NCBI GenBank assembly: GCA_029932915.1
Contig: JAOZPE010000005.1
Location: 1 to 61,111 of the forward strand
DNA from: Candidatus Krumholzibacteriia bacterium
GTDB lineage: Bacteria > Krumholzibacteriota > Krumholzibacteriia > JAJRXK01
Direction: 5' to 3'
Length of the DNA: 61,111 bases
This document shows, one piece after another, positions 16,436 through 27,510 of this stretch. The notes below the pieces were generated by a model. The model was given only the letters and a program-made list of their open reading frames with translations. It had not been told where the DNA came from and ran no database searches. Position numbers and translations under genes: made by a program. Every line of letters begins with the position of its first letter. The stretch's first letter is position 1.

Positions 16436-19400
16436 ATGATGAAGCAAGTTCGCCGCGGCGCACCGGCACTGATCGCCGTGATCCTCCTGCTCCTGGCGGG
16501 CGTGTCGTTCGCGCAGGATCCGCAGGAACAGGGTTCCGAGGGCTTCTCGGCGGGCCGGGAAGAACCCACAGGACCCGCCTCGCCGTCGGCATCGATGTCC
16601 ACCGCCGACGCCGACCGCGACTGGCGCTTCGTGCAGAAGCTCAAGGACGACGGCATGTTCGATGTGGCCGCCCGACAGCTCGCGGCCTTCGCCGACAAGC
16701 ACGCCGACGATCCGCGCGCGCCGGGTGCGCTGCTCGAGGCGGCGTCCATCTACCGCCGGCTCGACCAGCCGGTGAACGCCCTGGATGCCTACCAGACGCT
16801 CCTCGACCGCTTCCCCACCTCGAAGGAAGCGCCCCGGGCGCTGTTGAACAAGGGTGAGCTGCTGGTCGAGTCGCACCGCTGGGAAGAGGCGGCCTCGACC
16901 TACCGCGATCTGCTCAGCTCCTTTCCCGCCAGCAGCGAGGCCGATGCGGCCCGCCTGGGACTGGGCGAATCGATGATGGCCCTGGACCGGCGGGACGAGG
17001 CGGCGCGCCTGTTCCGCTATCTGGTGGGAGGACGGGCGGCGCCTCCGCTGGCCGCGCGCGCTCTCTTCGACCTGGGGGTGCTCGCCCAGAAGGCCGGACA
17101 GGACAGTCTGGCGGTGGTGCGTTTCGACAGCGTGCACGAGAGCTATCCGCAGGAAGTGGTGGGGGCCTTCGGCCTCTTGCGCTCGGCGGAGATCCTCGCC
17201 GCCAACGAGGCGCCCGATGCGGCGCGCGAGCGCTACGAAGCGGTGAACGATCACTACCAGGATCCCTACCTGCAGGCGCGGGCCGAACTGGGCCTGGCCA
17301 TCCTCGACGAGCAGGCGCACGACTGGAAGAGCGCCGCCCGCCGCTACCGCTCGGTGGCCGAACGAGGCGGCAGCCCCGAGCAGGTGCAACGCGCCCTGTT
17401 GGGTCTGGGTGAGAGCGAGTTGCAGGCCGGCCGTCCGAAGAAGGCGCGCGAGGCGGCCGACGCCTTCCTGCAGAAGTATCCGAAGGCCAAGCAGGCCGAG
17501 AAGGCCCGCCTGCTCGCCGCGCGCGCGGACGCCGCGCGTGGAGAGGAAGCTGCGCAGGACGAGCTGCGGGCGCTCACCCGCAGTGACGATCACGAGGTGG
17601 CCTACCAGGCATTCTCCACCCTGGCCGGTCTTCTGGAGGGTCAGGCCGACGAGATGGAGGACGCCGCGGCGCGCGATGGCAAGCTGATCGAGGCGCGCGA
17701 TCTGTGGCGCAGCGCGGCGACGGTGGCTCCCGACGCGGACAGCCGGGCCCAGGCGCTGGCCGAGGCCGCGCGTATCGCGGCGGAGAAGATGGGACGGCCG
17801 GCCCTGGCCGCCGAACTCTACCGCGAGGCCTCCGAGGCGGCCGAGTCGACGGCGCAGCGCGCCGAACTCCTCTACCAGCAGATCCAGCAGGAGTGGGCCG
17901 CCGGCGAGGAGGACGAGGCGCGCGCCGACGCCGAGCGCCTCATCACCGCCTTTCCCCTGAGTCCCCAGGCGGCCCAGACGCGCACCCGGCTGCGCTGGAT
18001 CGAGCGCCGATCGCGGGGGGATGCGCAGAAGGCATTGGGCGAACTCTCCAAGCTGGCGCTCCAGGACGAGGGCGACGCCTTCACCCGCCGGCTGGAGGTG
18101 GCCCGGGTGCTGCGCGACGTGGCGGGCGACGCCGCCGGTGCGGCCACGCTCTATGCGGCGGCGGCCCGGGAAGCCACCGGCGGGGCCGAAGCGGCCCGCG
18201 CCCGTTATGAACTCGCGCGCACCCTGTTGCAGCAGGCGTTGGATGCAGCGCTGGAGGATCCGTCGAGCGGGCAGTGGGAGAGCCTGTGGGATGAAGCCGC
18301 CGCGGCCTTCCAGGAAGCGGAGAGCGCGCAGGAGCTGCCGGCGGAACAGGCGGCGGAGATCCGTCTGGCCCGCTGGAAGATGAAGCTGGCCGAGGCGGCC
18401 TCTTCCATCCCGCCTCTCTTCAACGCCGAACTCGATCCCCTGCTGGCGGGCATGGGCGAACAGGAGGCACTCGACTTCGCTGCCGCGCCGTGGCCTGCAC
18501 TGGCCGCCGATCTGGAGGGCATGCGGGACCGGCAGGGGAAGGGAGCCCGGCGCGCCTGGGTGCTGTGGCGCTCGGCGGAGATCACCGCCGCGGCCGATTC
18601 CACCCAGCGGGTGGAGTGGCTGCAGGAGGGTCTGAGGACTTCGACTCCACAGGCCCTGCAGATGCGGCTGCGCTATACCCTGGGCGAACTGCTGCTGGGA
18701 ATGGGTCGAGGTGAGGAAGCGGCACGGCAGTTCCGCCAGGTCATGGAATCGCCCGACTCGGGCGAGGTGGCGGTGGCGGCGCGCTACGCGATGGCCGAGC
18801 TGCAGAGGAAACAGCGCCGCTACTCGGCGGCGCGTGAGCTGTACCAGGCGTACGCGGCCGCCTATCCGGCCACCCGGCGCGGCCAGCGTTCGCTGTTGCT
18901 CGCCGGGGACATGGCCCTGTACGGAGGCGATGCCGACGGTGCGGCGGCCATCTACCGCTCGCTGCTGCAGCGCTATCCCAACGGGGTGTATGCCGACGAC
19001 GCCCAATACCGTCTGGCCACGGCCCAGATGCGCCGGGGACGGCGCGAGGACGCGCGCAAACGCTTCGTGCATCTGGCCGATCCGGCCACCAACAGCCGCT
19101 ACGCCGGGCGCAGTCTGCTCAAACTCTCCGAGTTGGAGAGCGAGGCGGGACACGACAGTCTCGCCGTCGAGGCCCTGTCCCGTCTGAACGAGATCGATCC
19201 CAAGCTGGCCGAGCAGGAACAGGTGCCCCTGAAGCTGGCGCGCCTGGAGCTCGAGCGGGGCCGGCCGGAGAGCGCGCTGCGCTGGCTCGGCCGTCTGCCG
19301 GACGATGCGGTCGACGCGGAGGTGCTGGCCCTGCGCGTGCAGGCGCTGGCCCAGGCGGGCAAGGTGAAGAAGGCCCGGGAGGCCCTCGGCCGTCTGGACG

Positions 19401-20266
19401 ACGGTTTCCCCGATGCTGGCCGCTTCGCCGCCGCCGCGCGCTGTGATCTGGCCGACGCCGAACGGCAGGCCCATCAGATCGAAGCGGCTCTGGAGGACTA
19501 CCAGCGGGTGGAGCAGGAACCGGTGACCACCGAGCTGCGGGCGCGGGCGCTCTACGGGATCGGCATGACCCGTCTGCAGCAGGAGCACTGGGACGAGGCC
19601 CGCGCGTCGTTCGCCGCCGCGGCGAAGGCGGCGCCCCACAGCGACTGGGCCGCTCGCGCCCTGTTCAAGGTGGCCAACCTGGCCGCGCGTGCCGGAGACG
19701 ACGAGCAGGCGCGCAATGCCTACCAGCAACTGGTGGACGATTTTCCCGGCCACCCGCTGCAGGCCAAGGCGATGAAGGGGCTGGCGGTGAGCTGGCGTCG
19801 TCTCGACCGCTACGACAAGGCCGTCGAGGTGTACCACCGTCTGCTCGAGGAACATCCGGACTTCCCCGGGGCCGAGCAGATCCTCAGCGACATCGCCTAC
19901 TGCTACCACGAGCTGGGCAAGTACGAACTCAGCATCGCCGCCTATCAGAGAGTGCTGCCCCTGTTGGGGGAGGAGGACCAGGCCTACGCCCAGTTCTGGA
20001 TCGCCGATTCGCTGGAGAAGCTCTCGCGCCTGGACGAGGCGGCGGCGGCGTACCTGAAGATCCCCTACCTGTACCCCAAGAGCGGTCAGCTCCCGGTGAC
20101 CGCCCAGTTGAAGGCGGCGCGGGTGTACCAACGGATGGGTGATGTCGATTCGGCCGTCCGCCTGTACCGGAAGGTCATCGATCGGTATGGACCGGGCAGC
20201 CAGTGGGGTGCCGAGGCGCAGCGGAGGTTGCAGGCGATCGAATCGCGGAACGATGCGGATTCCTGA
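16436..20266 (+). CDS. Large exported tetratricopeptide-repeat protein
   Basis: A 1276-residue protein beginning with a clear signal peptide (MMKQVRRGAPALIAVILLLLAGVSFAQ, cleavage near residue 26). Almost the whole mature chain is tandem TPR/Sel1-like helical pairs rich in Ala, Arg and Glu, for example AVNDHYQDPYLQARAELGLA, AELYREASEAAESTAQRAEL and AVEVYHRLLEEHPDFPGAEQ. C-terminal repeats such as YELSIAAYQRVLPLLGEE resemble the YbgF/BamD class. Such proteins usually scaffold envelope complexes; no specific partner can be named. ATG at 16436 follows GAGG at 5 bases, and a second ATG is at 16439. The last 14 bases overlap the uvrA start in another frame, so the two are translationally coupled. 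Confidence 0.9.
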   Translation: MMKQVRRGAPALIAVILLLLAGVSFAQDPQEQGSEGFSAGREEPTGPASPSASMSTADADRDWRFVQKLKDDGMFDVAARQLAAFADKHADDPRAPGALLEAASIYRRLDQPVNALDAYQTLLDRFPTSKEAPRALLNKGELLVESHRWEEAASTYRDLLSSFPASSEADAARLGLGESMMALDRRDEAARLFRYLVGGRAAPPLAARALFDLGVLAQKAGQDSLAVVRFDSVHESYPQEVVGAFGLLRSAEILAANEAPDAARERYEAVNDHYQDPYLQARAELGLAILDEQAHDWKSAARRYRSVAERGGSPEQVQRALLGLGESELQAGRPKKAREAADAFLQKYPKAKQAEKARLLAARADAARGEEAAQDELRALTRSDDHEVAYQAFSTLAGLLEGQADEMEDAAARDGKLIEARDLWRSAATVAPDADSRAQALAEAARIAAEKMGRPALAAELYREASEAAESTAQRAELLYQQIQQEWAAGEEDEARADAERLITAFPLSPQAAQTRTRLRWIERRSRGDAQKALGELSKLALQDEGDAFTRRLEVARVLRDVAGDAAGAATLYAAAAREATGGAEAARARYELARTLLQQALDAALEDPSSGQWESLWDEAAAAFQEAESAQELPAEQAAEIRLARWKMKLAEAASSIPPLFNAELDPLLAGMGEQEALDFAAAPWPALAADLEGMRDRQGKGARRAWVLWRSAEITAAADSTQRVEWLQEGLRTSTPQALQMRLRYTLGELLLGMGRGEEAARQFRQVMESPDSGEVAVAARYAMAELQRKQRRYSAARELYQAYAAAYPATRRGQRSLLLAGDMALYGGDADGAAAIYRSLLQRYPNGVYADDAQYRLATAQMRRGRREDARKRFVHLADPATNSRYAGRSLLKLSELESEAGHDSLAVEALSRLNEIDPKLAEQEQVPLKLARLELERGRPESALRWLGRLPDDAVDAEVLALRVQALAQAGKVKKAREALGRLDDGFPDAGRFAAAARCDLADAERQAHQIEAALEDYQRVEQEPVTTELRARALYGIGMTRLQQEHWDEARASFAAAAKAAPHSDWAARALFKVANLAARAGDDEQARNAYQQLVDDFPGHPLQAKAMKGLAVSWRRLDRYDKAVEVYHRLLEEHPDFPGAEQILSDIAYCYHELGKYELSIAAYQRVLPLLGEEDQAYAQFWIADSLEKLSRLDEAAAAYLKIPYLYPKSGQLPVTAQLKAARVYQRMGDVDSAVRLYRKVIDRYGPGSQWGAEAQRRLQAIESRNDADS

Positions 20267-23090
20267 ACGCTCCTTCATCCACATCAAGGGGGCGCGGCAG
20301 CACAACCTCAAGAACATCGAGTTGCGCCTGCCGCGCCACCGGCTGGTGGTGATCACCGGACCGAGCGGTTCGGGCAAGAGCAGCCTGGCCTTCGACACCC
20401 TCTACGCCGAGGGCCAGCGCCGCTACCTGGAGAGCCTGTCCACCTACGCGCGCCATTTCCTCGAACAGGTCCCCAAGCCCGAGGTCGACCGGGTGGAGGG
20501 GCTCAGCCCGGCCCTGGCCATCGAACAGAAGGGCCTCGCGCACAACCCGCGCTCGACGGTGGGGACGATCACCGAGATCCTGCCCTATTTCCGTCTGCTC
20601 TTCGCACGGCTGGGCGAACCGCGTTGTCCGCAGTGTGGCAGCGTGATCGCCGCCGGTCGGCCCTCGCGCATCCTCTCCGAACTGGAGGCGTTGAAGGGGG
20701 GGACGCGCTACCTGCTGCTGGCTCCGCTGGTGCGGGGCCGGCGCGGAGGGCAGAAGAAGATCCTGGCCGCCTTGAAGAAGAAGGGCTACACGCGTGTTCG
20801 CGTGGACGGTGAGCTCCTCGCGCTGGAGGAGATCGACGAGCTGCCCAGAGGGTCGGTCCACGACCTGGACGTGGTCATCGACCGACTGGTGGCCGGACGT
20901 GTCTCCCGTCAACGCCTGCAACGCAGTGTCCAGCAGGCCCTGGCCGAGGGCGGCGGCAGTCTGGTGGTCGCCCTCGTGGGTGACGCCGAGCGTCTCTACA
21001 GCGACCGTCTGGCCTGCCCGCGCTGCGGAACCGGTTTCGCCGCGCTCGAGCCACGGCTCTTCTCCTTCAATTCTCCGGTGGGAGCGTGTCCCGCCTGCCA
21101 CGGCCTGGGCGTGATCAACCGGGTGAGCGAACGCCTGGTGCTGCCCGACCCCTCCCTGAGCCTGCGTGAGGGGGGGCTGACTCCGCTGAAGGGTCGCAGC
21201 CAGGGTTTCGCTGCCGAACAGGTGGAATACCTCTGCCGGCGCATGGGCTTCGACATGGATCGCCCGGTCGGTGAGATGCCCGCCCGCCTGCGGCAGGCGC
21301 TGCTGTACGGGACCGGCGGCGAGGAGTTCGAGGATCTGCGGGATGGCGTGCAGGGTCACGAGCGTTTCCTCGGCGACTTCGAGGGCTTCATTCCCCTCAT
21401 CGAACGGCGCTTCACCCAGACCCGGAGTCCGCGCATCCGCCGTTGGTGCGAGGGCTTCATGGAGGAACAGCTCTGCCCGGAGTGCGGAGGCACGCGCCTG
21501 TCACCGCAGGCCCGCAACGTCTTCCTCTTCGATCACCAGCTCGGAGAGCTGAGCGCGCTGTCCCTGGGCGAACTGCGCGAGCTCGTCGATGGCTGGCACT
21601 TCGAGGGCGCGGCCGAGGCCGTCGGTGCTCCTCTCGTGCGCGAGATCTCCGCCCGTCTGGGCTTCCTCGTCGAGGCGGGCCTGGGCTATCTGCGGCTCGA
21701 CCGCAGCGTCGACTCGCTCAGCGGTGGAGAGGGACAGCGGGTGCGCCTGGCCACCCAGGTGGGCGGAAGGCTCACCGGCGTGCTCTACGTGCTGGACGAG
21801 CCCAGCGTGGGCCTGCATGCACGGGACAACCTGCGTCTGATCGGCCTGCTCCGCCGCCTCGTCGACCGGGGCAACACCGTGGTGGTGGTCGAGCACGATC
21901 GGGACATCATGGAGGCGGCCGACCATCTGGTCGATCTCGGTCCGGGGGCGGGCGACCATGGGGGGCGGATCATGGGAGAGGGCTCCCCTTCCGAACTGCG
22001 CCGTCAGAGCGAGAGCCTGACCGGCCGCTGGCTGCGGGAGAGGCCCGTCGTCCCGGCGGCGCGCCCGCGTCTCCTCTCCGGCGAACGCATCGTGGTGCGG
22101 GGGGCCCGCGCCCGCAATCTCAAGGACATCGACGTGGAGTTCCCCCTGGGGGCCCTGATCGCCGTCACCGGTGTCTCGGGCAGCGGCAAGAGCACCCTGG
22201 TGCACGAGGTCCTCTACCGGGCCCTGGCCGCCCGTCTGCACCGCGCGCTGGGCCGCCCCGGCGAGCACGACGGCATCGAGGGGGCCGAGCGGCTCAAGAA
22301 GGTCATCCTCATCGACCAGGAGCCCATCGGGCGCTCGCCGCGCAGCACCCCGGCCACCTTCACCGGTGTGTACACCCATCTGCGGCGCCTGATGGCGATG
22401 ACCCCGGCGGCCAAGGCCCGTGGTTTCGGCCCCGGCCGTTTCTCCTTCAACACCAAGGGCGGGCGCTGCGAGGCCTGCGCGGGAGCGGGCGTACGCACCT
22501 TGAGCATGGATTTCCTTCCCGAGGTGAAGGTGCTCTGCGACCTGTGCCGGGGACGGCGTTTCAACCGCCAGACCCTGGAGGTCACCTACAAGGGCCGCTC
22601 GGTCGCCGATTTCCTGGAGATGACCGTCGAGGACGCCCATTCCCTGCTCGAATCGATTCCCCCCATCCGCCGCATCCTGTCCACCCTCATCGACGTGGGT
22701 CTGGGCTACCTGCATCTGGGCCAGGCGGCCGATACCCTCAGCGGCGGCGAGGCCCAGCGATTGAAGCTGGCCCGCGAACTCAGCCGCCCCTCCTCGGGGG
22801 ACACCCTGTACCTCTTGGACGAGCCCACCACCGGACTACATTTCCACGATGTGGAGATGCTGTTGACGGTCCTCGATCGACTCGTCCAGCGGGGCAACAC
22901 GGTGGTGGTCATCGAGCATCACCCCGATGTCATCGCCCGGGCCGACTGGATCGTCGATCTGGGGCCCGAGGGTGGAGCCGAGGGCGGTGGAATCGTGGTT
23001 GCCGGGCCCTTGCCCGAGGTCCTAGATTGTCGCGCGTCGTACACTGCGGAGATGCTCCGCCGTCACCTCGACCCATCCCGTTTCCGGTGA
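20253..23090 (+). CDS. uvrA: Excinuclease ABC subunit A
   Basis: UvrA recognises DNA damage and loads UvrB in nucleotide excision repair. The start at 20253 (MRIPERSFIHIKGARQHNLK) gives 945 residues, the family norm, and lies inside the end of the TPR gene. Both ABC modules are complete: Walker A GPSGSGKSS and GVSGSGKST, signatures SLSGGEGQRVRLA and TLSGGEAQRLKLA, and Walker B LYVLDEPSVGLH and LYLLDEPTTGLH. Zinc modules are intact (CPRC...CPAC near 255-290; CEAC...CDLC near 740-770). An extra CPQC appears near 127-130 (GEPRCPQCGSVI). uvrB is not in the window. The coupling to a TPR gene is unusual. Confidence 0.97.
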   Translation: MRIPERSFIHIKGARQHNLKNIELRLPRHRLVVITGPSGSGKSSLAFDTLYAEGQRRYLESLSTYARHFLEQVPKPEVDRVEGLSPALAIEQKGLAHNPRSTVGTITEILPYFRLLFARLGEPRCPQCGSVIAAGRPSRILSELEALKGGTRYLLLAPLVRGRRGGQKKILAALKKKGYTRVRVDGELLALEEIDELPRGSVHDLDVVIDRLVAGRVSRQRLQRSVQQALAEGGGSLVVALVGDAERLYSDRLACPRCGTGFAALEPRLFSFNSPVGACPACHGLGVINRVSERLVLPDPSLSLREGGLTPLKGRSQGFAAEQVEYLCRRMGFDMDRPVGEMPARLRQALLYGTGGEEFEDLRDGVQGHERFLGDFEGFIPLIERRFTQTRSPRIRRWCEGFMEEQLCPECGGTRLSPQARNVFLFDHQLGELSALSLGELRELVDGWHFEGAAEAVGAPLVREISARLGFLVEAGLGYLRLDRSVDSLSGGEGQRVRLATQVGGRLTGVLYVLDEPSVGLHARDNLRLIGLLRRLVDRGNTVVVVEHDRDIMEAADHLVDLGPGAGDHGGRIMGEGSPSELRRQSESLTGRWLRERPVVPAARPRLLSGERIVVRGARARNLKDIDVEFPLGALIAVTGVSGSGKSTLVHEVLYRALAARLHRALGRPGEHDGIEGAERLKKVILIDQEPIGRSPRSTPATFTGVYTHLRRLMAMTPAAKARGFGPGRFSFNTKGGRCEACAGAGVRTLSMDFLPEVKVLCDLCRGRRFNRQTLEVTYKGRSVADFLEMTVEDAHSLLESIPPIRRILSTLIDVGLGYLHLGQAADTLSGGEAQRLKLARELSRPSSGDTLYLLDEPTTGLHFHDVEMLLTVLDRLVQRGNTVVVIEHHPDVIARADWIVDLGPEGGAEGGGIVVAGPLPEVLDCRASYTAEMLRRHLDPSRFR
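22999..23028 (+). promoter_or_regulatory. Possible promoter of the glycine-cleavage operon
   Basis: TTGCCG (22999-23004), an 18-base spacer and TAGATT (23023-23028) lie in the 3' end of uvrA. Transcription would give a leader of about 100 nt before gcvT. Each hexamer matches consensus at 4 of 6 positions. No glycine riboswitch architecture is recognisable downstream. Confidence 0.35.
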
Positions 23091-23135
23091 TCGGTCCCAC
23101 TTCCACCACGAGTCGGCCGTAGAGGAGGCCCGGGC

Positions 23136-24248
23136 ATGACACAGACACGTCGCACTCCCTTGAGCGACTGGCACGAGGCCCATGGCGCCCGGATGGTCGA
23201 TTTCGCCGGCTATCTGATGCCCCTCCAGTACGAGGGCGTGATGGGTGAGCACCGGCGGGTCCGCCGTTCGGTTGGGCTCTTCGACATCAGCCACATGGCC
23301 GAGTTCCACCTGCGGGGTGGACAGGCCCGGGCCATGCTCGACCGCCTGGTGACCAACAACGTCGGCCGATTGGCCGAGGGCCGGGTCCTGTACACCGCCA
23401 TGTGCCGCGAGGACGGCGGCGTTCTCGACGACCTCCTGGTGTATTGCCTCGCTTCCGATCACTTCCTGGTGGTGGCCAATGCGGCGAACCGGGAGAAGGT
23501 CTTCCGCTGGCTCGACGATCATCGGGACGGCGATGTCGAACTGGAGGACGCCAGCGACGCGACGGCGCTCATCGCCATCCAGGGGCCCGACAGCCTGAAG
23601 CTGTTGCAGCAGTGGCCGCGCGCGCGTCATCTGGCCGACGAACTCACCGCGCTGGAGTACTATCACAGTCTGGACATCGAGCTCGGAGGGGTACCGTGCG
23701 TGCTCTCACGCACCGGCTACACCGGCGAGAAGGGCTACGAACTGTACCTGCCCGCCGACGAGGCGGTCGCGGTATGGGAGGAATTGCTCGAGGCCGGCGC
23801 TGTCTTCGATGTCGCTCCGGTGGGTCTGGGGGCGCGGGACACCCTGCGCCTGGAGGTGTGCTACAGCCTCTATGGACATGAGCTGGACGAGGAGCACACG
23901 CCCTGGGAGTCGAACATCGGCTGGGTCGTCCGTCTGAAGAAGCCCGTCGATTTCATCGGCAAGCAGGCCCTGTCGCAGCAGAAGAGTGAAGGTGTCCGCA
24001 GCGGCATCCACGGTTTCCAGTTGGAGGGGAAGGCCATCGCCCGCGCCGGGGCCACGATCCATGCGGGCGGACGCGAGGTGGGGCGGGTCACCAGTGGAAC
24101 CTTCTCACCCACCCTCGAACGGGCGATCTTCCTGGCCCGGGTGGAGAACTCCGTTCTCGATGAGGCACTCGAAGTGGAGATCAGGGGAAAGCGCATTGCC
24201 GTGCGGCAGGTGGAGATCCCCTTCGTCCCCGTCCGAGTGAAGGACTGA
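23136..24248 (+). CDS. gcvT: Glycine cleavage system aminomethyltransferase (T protein)
   Basis: GcvT releases ammonia from the aminomethyl-lipoyl arm of GcvH and forms methylene-tetrahydrofolate. The 370-residue product starts MTQTRRTPLSDWHEAHGARM after GAGGAGG. It shows SVGLFDISHMAEFHLRG, the folate-site aspartate region GGVLDDLLVYCL, SRTGYTGEKGYELYLP, and the C-terminal barrel ending in EVEIRGKRIAVRQVEIPFVP. All expected blocks are present. It is the first gene of a T-H-PA-PB-lipM operon; only the L protein (dihydrolipoamide dehydrogenase) is absent and must be encoded elsewhere. Confidence 0.96.
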   Translation: MTQTRRTPLSDWHEAHGARMVDFAGYLMPLQYEGVMGEHRRVRRSVGLFDISHMAEFHLRGGQARAMLDRLVTNNVGRLAEGRVLYTAMCREDGGVLDDLLVYCLASDHFLVVANAANREKVFRWLDDHRDGDVELEDASDATALIAIQGPDSLKLLQQWPRARHLADELTALEYYHSLDIELGGVPCVLSRTGYTGEKGYELYLPADEAVAVWEELLEAGAVFDVAPVGLGARDTLRLEVCYSLYGHELDEEHTPWESNIGWVVRLKKPVDFIGKQALSQQKSEGVRSGIHGFQLEGKAIARAGATIHAGGREVGRVTSGTFSPTLERAIFLARVENSVLDEALEVEIRGKRIAVRQVEIPFVPVRVKD

Positions 24249-24294
24249 ACGCTCCGGCCAAGTGGGGGCGTTCGATGCAAGCCAAGGAGAAGAC

Positions 24295-24672
24295 ATGAGA
24301 CCCACCGATGTCCAGTACACCCGCGAGCACGAGTGGATCCGGATGGAAGGAGACGAGGCGGTGATCGGCGTCACCGACTACGCCGCGGCCGAACTGGGGG
24401 ATGTCGTCTTCGTCGAGCTTCCCGAACCCGGTACGAAGATCTCCACGGGACAGTCCTTCGGCAGCATCGAGACGGTCAAGGCGGTGGAGGATCTGTACGC
24501 GCCGGTGGACGGCATCGTGCTGGAGGCGAACCCGCTGCTGGACGGCACGCCGGAGAAGGTCAACGAGGATCCCTTCGGCGACGGCTGGTTGATCCGGATC
24601 GAGGTCAGCGGCACCGCCGACTCGGAGTTGTTGAGCGAACAGGAGTACTCGGCCGAAGTCGGTGAGGCCTGA
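24295..24672 (+). CDS. gcvH: Glycine cleavage system H protein
   Basis: GcvH is the lipoylated shuttle of the glycine cleavage complex. ATG at 24295, after AAGGAG, gives 125 residues starting MRPTDVQYTREHEWIRM. The lipoylation site is Lys62 within SIETVKAVEDLYAPVDG. The family ending (EDPFGDGWLIRIEV) is intact. An upstream in-frame ATG at 24262 is rejected because the added residues are not family-like and the ribosome site favours 24295. The gene lies between gcvT and gcvPA. It would also serve as the octanoyl acceptor for the LipM-type enzyme encoded at the end of the operon. Confidence 0.97.
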   Translation: MRPTDVQYTREHEWIRMEGDEAVIGVTDYAAAELGDVVFVELPEPGTKISTGQSFGSIETVKAVEDLYAPVDGIVLEANPLLDGTPEKVNEDPFGDGWLIRIEVSGTADSELLSEQEYSAEVGEA

Positions 24673-24675
24673 GCC

Positions 24676-26045
<1,370 letters not shown>

Positions 26046-26049
<4 letters not shown>

Positions 26050-27506
26050 GCCAGCGCGAAGTGCTCACCATCTTCGAGCGCAGCCGGAAGGGCCGACCGG
26101 GCTATCTCCCTCCGGCGCTGGACGTGCCGGAGTGGGAACTGCCGGCCGGGCTGGGGCGCTCGACCCCGGCGGATCTGCCCGAGGTGTCCGAGAGCGAGGT
26201 CGTGCGGCACTACACGAACCTGTCGGTGAAGAACCATCACCTCGACCGCGATTTCTACCCGCTGGGATCGTGCACGATGAAGCACAATCCCAAGGTGAAC
26301 GAACAGCTCGCCGCTCTCGATGGCTTCACCTCCCTGCATCCTCTCCAGGACGTCTCCCAGGTGCAGGGCGCGCTGGAGGTGATGGTGGAACTCGAGGAAC
26401 ACCTGGCCGCCATCACCGGCATGGATGCGGTGAGTCTGCAGCCGGCGGCCGGCGCCCACGGCGAGCTCCTGGGCATGATGGTGACCCGTCAGTACCACCT
26501 GGCCCGCGGCGATGCCCACCGCACCCGGGTGCTCATCCCCGATTCGGCGCACGGGACCAATCCGGCTAGCGCCACCTTGGTGGGTTTCACCGCCGAGTCG
26601 ATCCGGACCGCGCCGGACGGAAGACTGGACGTCGATGCCCTGAAGGAGAGCCTGGGCGACGACGTGGCCGCGCTGATGATCACCAATCCGAACACCCTGG
26701 GCATCTTCGAGTCGCGCATCGTGGAGATCGCCGAGGCGGTGCACGAGGCGGGTGGCCTGCTGTACATGGACGGGGCCAACATGAACGCCATCCTCGGGCA
26801 CGCGCGGCCCGGGGACATGGGCTTCGATCTGGTGCACCTGAACCTGCACAAGACCTTCGGCACGCCCCACGGCGGAGGGGGACCGGGCAGCGGTCCCCTC
26901 TGCGTGGTGCAGCGCCTCGAGCCCTACCTGCCCTATCCCCGCCCGGTGCGCGAGGGGGACGGCTTCACCTGGCGTCTGCATCCCCCCGAAGGCATCTTCG
27001 AGCAGCGCATCCACGGCACCTACGGCAACTTCCTGGTCCTGGTGAAGGCCCTGGCCTACATCCTCCGCAACGGGGCCGACGGCCTGCGCCGCATCAGCGA
27101 CATGGCCGTCCTCAACGCCAACTACCTGAAGGTGCGTCTGCAGGACGTCTTCCCCGTCGACTACCCCGACGGCACCCTGCACGAGTTCGTGGCCAGCGGC
27201 CGTGAACTCAAGGAGAAGGGTCTGCACACCCTCGATGTGGCCAAGCGTCTGCTCGACCTGGGCTACCACGCCCCGACCATCTACTTCCCCCTGGTGGTGG
27301 ACGAGGCGATGATGATCGAGCCCACCGAGACGGAGACCCTCGAGACCCTCGATGCCTTCGCCGAGGCCATGATCCAGATCCGGCGCGAAGCCGACGAGGA
27401 TCCCGAGCGCCTGCGCGAGGCTCCGGTGACCACCCCCGTCCGGCGTCTGGACGAGACGCGGGCCAACCGCGCCCCGGTCGTCTGTTGGGGGGGGCATTGC
27501 GATTGA
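26046..27506 (+). CDS. gcvPB: Glycine dehydrogenase (decarboxylating) subunit 2
   Basis: The beta subunit of the P protein carries the PLP cofactor. The 486-residue product begins MSQREVLTIFERSRKGRPGY and contains DFYPLGSCTMKHNPK, SLQPAAGAHGE, DSAHGTNPASA and the PLP-lysine motif LNLHKTFGTPHGGGGPG (Lys269). The subunit is full length and shows no damage. It is preceded by GGAGG within the end of gcvPA. The short gap of 4 bases to the next GTG supports one operon that also includes the octanoyltransferase. Confidence 0.96.
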
Positions 27507-27510
27507 GGCC

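Noticed and set aside
16385-20398. A 1337-codon open frame on the minus strand
   Set aside because: It mirrors the TPR gene. In GC-rich coding DNA the antisense frame is often open; its protein is rich in Leu, Arg and Gly, with no known domain and no ribosome site. The same applies to 32717-36040 and 35724-38483 on the minus strand.
23091-23135. Glycine riboswitch before gcvT
   Set aside because: The gap is only 45 bases and no tandem glycine aptamer features were seen in it or in the preceding uvrA end.
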